From JBGPIT01 sp041485125 (GTDB lineage: Bacteria > Desulfobacterota > Binatia > UTPRO1): DNA of 26,329 nucleotides. The position numbers and the translations under genes are program-made. The stretch covers positions 1 through 26,329 of the forward strand of contig JBGPIT010000022.1 of assembly GCA_041485125.1 (NCBI GenBank), read 5' to 3'. The notes below the pieces were generated by a model, which made no database searches, was not told where the DNA came from, and saw only the letters and a program-made list of their open reading frames with translations. Below, in pieces: positions 22,707-26,329 of the stretch. Numbering within the stretch: position 1 is the first letter of the stretch; every line of letters begins with the position of its first letter.

Positions 22707-25406
22707 ATGAGCGAGAGAACCATGGGCGCGGCGCATGCAGGCGCACTCATCGGACGAACCATCGTCGCCGCGATCGTCGTGGTCGCGATCGGGAGTTGCC
22801 AAATTGTCGTTCGGCCTGGCGGCCGCAGGGATGACGTTGCGCAGCCCGTGGCTGCTTCCGGCTGGATCCGATTCCGGCCCGACGCGCGGGTGAGCCGCAC
22901 GACCGTCGTCGACGATGAGCGGGCGTTCCTCGAGCTCGAGCCAGGGAGCACGATGCAGCTGATCTCGTCGGAGACCGACGAGATCGGCATGACGCACGAC
23001 CGCTACCAGCAGTACCATCAGGGCGTTCGCATCGAAGGCGCCGAGCTCATCGTCCACGGGCACGGTGCCATCGCCGAGACGGCGAACGGTAAGATCGCGC
23101 GTCGGCTCGGTGCGATAGCGACGGCGCCGCGGGTCCCGAAGGGCGAAGCACGCCGGGCAGCGCTCCGCGCGGTGCGGACCGCTCTGCACGCGGCCGAGGG
23201 CGCCGACGGCGATCGCCAGAGCGGGCACCCGGTAGCGGAGGCCGCGCCCCGGGCAACCGAGCTCGTCATCACGCGACGCGACGGGCACGAGGAGTTCGAC
23301 GGCTCCGACCTCGTCCTCGCCTGGCGCTTCGACGTCTTCGTGAGCCCGCGCGAGGATTCGCGCAGCATCTACGTCGACGCGACCGGCGGCGAGATCGTGA
23401 AGACCCTACCCCTCGTCGGCGAATGCGACACCGGCGGCGGCATGACGACGTTTCGCGGGTATCAACGGTTCAATACGCGTCGCGCCGGCGACAATTTCAT
23501 CCTCGAGGATGATTGCAACACCGCCCACCTCCACGTCGTCAATTGGCTCGGGGCGCCGGCGCCGCGCGAGTTCAGCGACGCCGACAACAACTGGGTCGCC
23601 GGCGCAGATCAGTCGCCGGCGACGTCCTTCTGGGCTCTCGGCATCGCCTACGACTACTTCGACCTGGTCCATCACCGCCGCGGCTACGACGGCAAGGACG
23701 CCAGCATCGAGCTCTTCCACGGCCAACCGGGCGCCGCAGCGAGCGGCGGCGGCGGCCAGATCCAAATCGGTATCGACGGCCTCGGCCCGAACGACGACTT
23801 CAATACGACCGACATCGTCGGCCACGAGTTCACCCACAACGTCACCGAGACCTCTGCCAAGCTCGCGTACGGCGTGACGGAATCGGCGGCGCTCAACGAG
23901 TCGTTCTCCGACATCTTCGGCAATCTGATCGAGGCCTGGGAGGAACAAATTGCCCTGCCGACCGATTGGCGCGTCGGCGAGGACAAGGGCTGCGGCGTGT
24001 GCCGGGACATGTCGAATCCCGGCAACTTCAACGGTCCCGACACCTACCAGCAAACGAATTGGTCGGCGGCCGGCGAGCCGCACACCAACGGCGAGGTGCA
24101 GAACTTCTGGTTCTACCTCGTCGCCAACGGCGGCTCCGGGACGAACGACAACGGCTTCGACTACAGCGTCACCGGCATCGGCCTCTCCAAGGCGGGCCGG
24201 ATCGCCTACCGCACGCTGACGCGTTACCTGGTGAGCAGCTCAGCCTATGCCGACGCGCGGAACGCCTCGATCCAAGCCGCGAGCGACCTCTTCGGTCCGA
24301 GCAGCGGCGAGGTGGCGCAGGTGACCAACGCGTGGTGCGCGGTCGGGCTTTGTCCGCCCGGCCTGCCCACCGGCGCCGATCGTTTCGACACCGCCGGCGG
24401 CAACCCGAATCCGGCATCGCCGAACAACAACGACACGTTCGGCGGCGCGACGCCGATCGGCGCGAGCACGGCGGCGACGTGGACGGGCGGCGGCGTGTTT
24501 CCGTCGGTCACGGTCACGAACCTGAGCATCTTCCCGACGACCGACGTCGACTACTTCGAGGTCAGCGCACCGCCGCCGTCGATCCGGCCGGCGGTGTCAG
24601 GTCTGGGAGATTGCCTCAAAGAGAAATACCAAGTCGCGCTCACCAGCCCGGCAACGATTCGCATCTACCGAAACGGGCAGATCGACAGCACCAACGTGAA
24701 CACCGACCTCGTCGTGATGCCGGCCGCGGGCTCGTTCGGCATCTCCGTACGGCGGGCATTTCCCGGGCAGATCATCAGCTACGATCTGACGGTGCGGTGG
24801 ACGACGTACATCGACGAATCGTGCATCCCACAGCTGGCGCCGCCCGACCGCATCAAGCTGATCCGAGAATGCATCATGTGCGATCAGTTCCTGCGCGATC
24901 CCCGCGAGGACAAGATACTGGATCCCGGTCTACGCAGCCGCATCGGTTTTCCGGACACGACTTACTATCTCTACTGGCCCGGGGGCAGTGATTTTCGCGT
25001 CGGCGTCGATCTCGTGACCGGGAAGAGCGTTCGCGCCGAGCTCCGCGACATGCAGGGGCAAGTCGTCGCCGTCGCCGACACGCATCCGGGCGTGTGGCGA
25101 TCCGGAGTGCAGGCCATCTCGATTCGCGGACCCGCCTTCAGCGAGGAGAGCGCAACGGGCCGCGCCCGCAGCCTCACGTTGACGCGCCGGAGTCTCCCTG
25201 AAGGACTCTACGCGCTCTCGTTCTCCCACTTCGGATATGGCAGCCACGTGCGGATCGAGTTGCCGAGCCGCGGCGACGCCGTCCGACCGCACGCCGACCG
25301 ACCGCACCAGGTGAAGCGCGTCCGGCACAAGGTCAGCGCGCCGCGTGCCGTACGCAGCAAAGCCAGAGGTCGGTCATCACCTCGAGGTCGCGGCCGCGCA
25401 GGATGA
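22707..25406 (+). CDS. Exported M4-family (thermolysin-like) zinc metalloprotease with propeptide and C-terminal extension
   Basis: The 899-residue precursor has a hydrophobic export signal at 12-30 ending VAIGSC, so a lipoprotein with Cys31 is possible. An FTP-type propeptide follows (HDRYQQYHQGVRIEGAELIV). The peptidase has zinc motif HEFTH (373-377), third ligand Glu398 in LNESFSDIFG, and the transition-state His459 in GEPHTNGEVQN. The HEFTH-to-Glu spacing is one residue longer than in thermolysin, and the usual HxNSG is changed to HTNG. After the catalytic part come a PPC-like segment (TDVDYFEV, about 612-619) and two further Cys-containing beta regions. The last 40 residues are a Lys/Arg/Ser-rich tail. 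The frame starts at 22650. ATG 22707 is chosen for the signal sequence and GGGAGG 7 bases upstream. Confidence 0.9.
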   Translation: MSERTMGAAHAGALIGRTIVAAIVVVAIGSCQIVVRPGGRRDDVAQPVAASGWIRFRPDARVSRTTVVDDERAFLELEPGSTMQLISSETDEIGMTHDRYQQYHQGVRIEGAELIVHGHGAIAETANGKIARRLGAIATAPRVPKGEARRAALRAVRTALHAAEGADGDRQSGHPVAEAAPRATELVITRRDGHEEFDGSDLVLAWRFDVFVSPREDSRSIYVDATGGEIVKTLPLVGECDTGGGMTTFRGYQRFNTRRAGDNFILEDDCNTAHLHVVNWLGAPAPREFSDADNNWVAGADQSPATSFWALGIAYDYFDLVHHRRGYDGKDASIELFHGQPGAAASGGGGQIQIGIDGLGPNDDFNTTDIVGHEFTHNVTETSAKLAYGVTESAALNESFSDIFGNLIEAWEEQIALPTDWRVGEDKGCGVCRDMSNPGNFNGPDTYQQTNWSAAGEPHTNGEVQNFWFYLVANGGSGTNDNGFDYSVTGIGLSKAGRIAYRTLTRYLVSSSAYADARNASIQAASDLFGPSSGEVAQVTNAWCAVGLCPPGLPTGADRFDTAGGNPNPASPNNNDTFGGATPIGASTAATWTGGGVFPSVTVTNLSIFPTTDVDYFEVSAPPPSIRPAVSGLGDCLKEKYQVALTSPATIRIYRNGQIDSTNVNTDLVVMPAAGSFGISVRRAFPGQIISYDLTVRWTTYIDESCIPQLAPPDRIKLIRECIMCDQFLRDPREDKILDPGLRSRIGFPDTTYYLYWPGGSDFRVGVDLVTGKSVRAELRDMQGQVVAVADTHPGVWRSGVQAISIRGPAFSEESATGRARSLTLTRRSLPEGLYALSFSHFGYGSHVRIELPSRGDAVRPHADRPHQVKRVRHKVSAPRAVRSKARGRSSPRGRGRAG

Positions 25407-25430
25407 GATCATTGAGAACGGCCTTCCCGA

Positions 25431-25721
25431 TCACGGGTCTTGCAGGCTGGGATCGCAACCGCAACTGATCCGCTGACCTCGGCACGCGGGGCACACCTCG
25501 AGGTCGCATCCGCCAACGTGCACCCAGCCGCGACGAGCCCCGCAGTCGTCACACGGCTCATCGGCCGGGGACCCGCCACTCCCTTCTTTGCTCCACGGAA
25601 TGCGCCGGTACGTTCGGCCGCGGATCACGCATGTCAGCTCGCGCTGGGAATCCCACAGCTTTGTTCCCCACGGGCCATCCACAGTCGGGCGACTGCTACG
25701 CCGGGAGCGCCTGGCGATCAA
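25431..25721 (-). CDS. Small Cys-rich, probably zinc-binding protein of unknown function
   Basis: The 96-residue product has an N-terminal half reading DSQRELTCVIRGRTYRRIPW and a C-terminal cluster CDDCGARRGWVHVGGCD then CPACRGQRISCGCD. Cysteines are at 57, 60, 72, 77, 80, 87 and 89, with His68. The two CxxC pairs plus C/H ligands suggest one or two zinc sites. I recognise this CxxC-G-H-GCD-CP-C-GQ-ISC-CD arrangement from short hypothetical proteins; function unknown. The only in-frame far start is a TTG at 25721 without a Shine-Dalgarno; GTG at residue 14 is an alternative. Both are weak, so the N-terminus is uncertain. It converges with the protease gene, 24 bases apart. Confidence 0.7.
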   Translation of the reverse strand: MIARRSRRSSRPTVDGPWGTKLWDSQRELTCVIRGRTYRRIPWSKEGSGGSPADEPCDDCGARRGWVHVGGCDLEVCPACRGQRISCGCDPSLQDP

Positions 25722-25890
25722 TGACGTCGAGTACTGGCCGCGGAGGTTCGCCCCGGCATCGTGAGATTGAGGTATATACAGGTGGTCTTTACAGTTGCGG
25801 CGTGAAGCGGCTGGCGCACCAGGGCATGAATTGGATGACTATGGTGGTATCAATGTTTGAACAAGGCGGCTTTCGGATCATGATCTCGAC
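25722..25890 (+). other. Compositionally distinct spacer before the luciferase-like gene
   Basis: This 169-base stretch is noticeably richer in A and T (around GAGGTATATACAGGTGG and further right) than its surroundings. It sits where the N-terminal coding part of the neighbouring monooxygenase would be expected. An open frame reads MVVSMFEQGGFRI just before the recognisable part but in a different frame. I cannot identify a complete gene here. Confidence 0.3.
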
Positions 25891-26329
25891 ATGGCGGTCG
25901 AGGCCGAGGCGCTGGGCTATCATTCGAGCTTCCTGGTCGAACATCATTTCACCGGCTGGAACCAGGTCTCGACCACGCTGATACTGCAGACCGCTCGCCA
26001 TGCGCACCACGACGCTGCGCCTCGGCACCGCCGTGATCGTGCTGCCCTGGCACAATCCGGTGCTGCTCGCCGAGCAGGCGGCGACGCTCGATCTCATCTC
26101 CGGCGGCCGGCTCGATTTCGGCGTCGGCAAGGGCTACCGCCACAACGAGTTCGCGGGTTTCTGCATCCCGCCGGAGGAGGCGCAGGCGCGGTTCGAGGAA
26201 TCGATCGAGATCATGACCCGCGCCTGGACGTCGCGGGCGCGCTTCTCGCACCGCGGCCGCTTCTGGCAGTTCGAGGACATCGTGGTCGAGCCGCCGCCCG
26301 CGCAGCAGCCGCATCCGCCGCTCTGGGTC
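25891..26329 (+). pseudogene. Luciferase-like flavin-dependent monooxygenase, frameshifted and cut by the right edge
   Basis: From ATG 25891 the frame reads MAVEAEALGYHSSFLVEHHF then GWNQVSTTLILQT, a typical LLM-family segment. The conserved continuation MRTTTLRLGTAVIVLPWHNP, then LLAEQAATLDLISGGRLDFG, GKGYRHNEFAGFCIP and FEDIVVEPPP, is in the frame that contains ATG 26000. The two halves meet at about 25991-26000 with a +1 shift, so one extra base (or two missing) breaks the gene. In the first frame a TGA at 25858-25860 prevents a longer N-terminus. LLM proteins use reduced FMN or F420 to oxidise aldehydes, alkanes or other small organics. The lesion is either a pseudogene mutation or a sequencing error near a contig edge. 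The gene continues beyond the window. Confidence 0.8.

Overview
The window looks like chromosomal DNA from a high-GC, Gram-negative, probably soil or sediment bacterium of a deltaproteobacteria-like lineage (Binatota/Desulfobacterota_B or Myxococcota are my best guesses, by inference only). The grounds are uniformly GC-rich codon third positions, large Sec-exported proteins built from thrombospondin-type-3, PPC-like and Myxococcus-type Cys-rich repeats, and catabolic oxygenases (P450, Baeyer-Villiger monooxygenase, luciferase-like monooxygenase). No rRNA, tRNA, CRISPR, integrase or transposase is visible.

Layout. 1-1.5 kb: the edge of a broken PQQ-dependent sugar dehydrogenase, then a two-TM membrane protein. 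1.5-3.1 kb: an ABC-F ATPase. 3.2-9.7 kb, minus strand: a GT4 glycosyltransferase, a cytochrome P450, a 744-residue TSP3 protein and a 483-residue protein with a duplicated nine-cysteine module; the last two look co-transcribed. 9.9-13.8 kb, plus strand: a secreted 301-residue protein of unknown function and a 967-residue apiosidase-like (DUF4038/GH140-type) secreted hydrolase. 13.8-15.8 kb: a dense cluster of small genes. Two run leftwards (a 46-residue Lys/Gln-rich peptide and an 89-residue protein). Four run rightwards (an RRM RNA-binding protein, 69- and 105-residue unknowns, and a zinc-ribbon/Tudor-like protein). 15.9-20.1 kb: a 1395-residue mosaic exported protein. 20.3-22.6 kb: a Baeyer-Villiger-type monooxygenase divergent from a TetR regulator, with a readable promoter/operator between them. 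22.7-25.4 kb: an M4 (thermolysin-family) metalloprotease. 25.4 kb to the end: a small Cys-rich zinc-binding-like protein and the start of a frameshifted luciferase-like monooxygenase.

How the parts relate. Two themes dominate. One is the cell-surface or secreted proteome: five large exported proteins, several with internal duplications, plus a GT4 enzyme. The other is oxidative catabolism of hydrophobic or steroid-like substrates: P450, BVMO with TetR, and LLM oxidoreductase. The best candidate for something undescribed is the small-protein cluster at 13.8-15.8 kb, where an RNA-binding protein is tightly linked to unknown small proteins and a zinc-ribbon protein. The most striking protein-level signal is the exact nine-cysteine duplication in the 483-residue protein.
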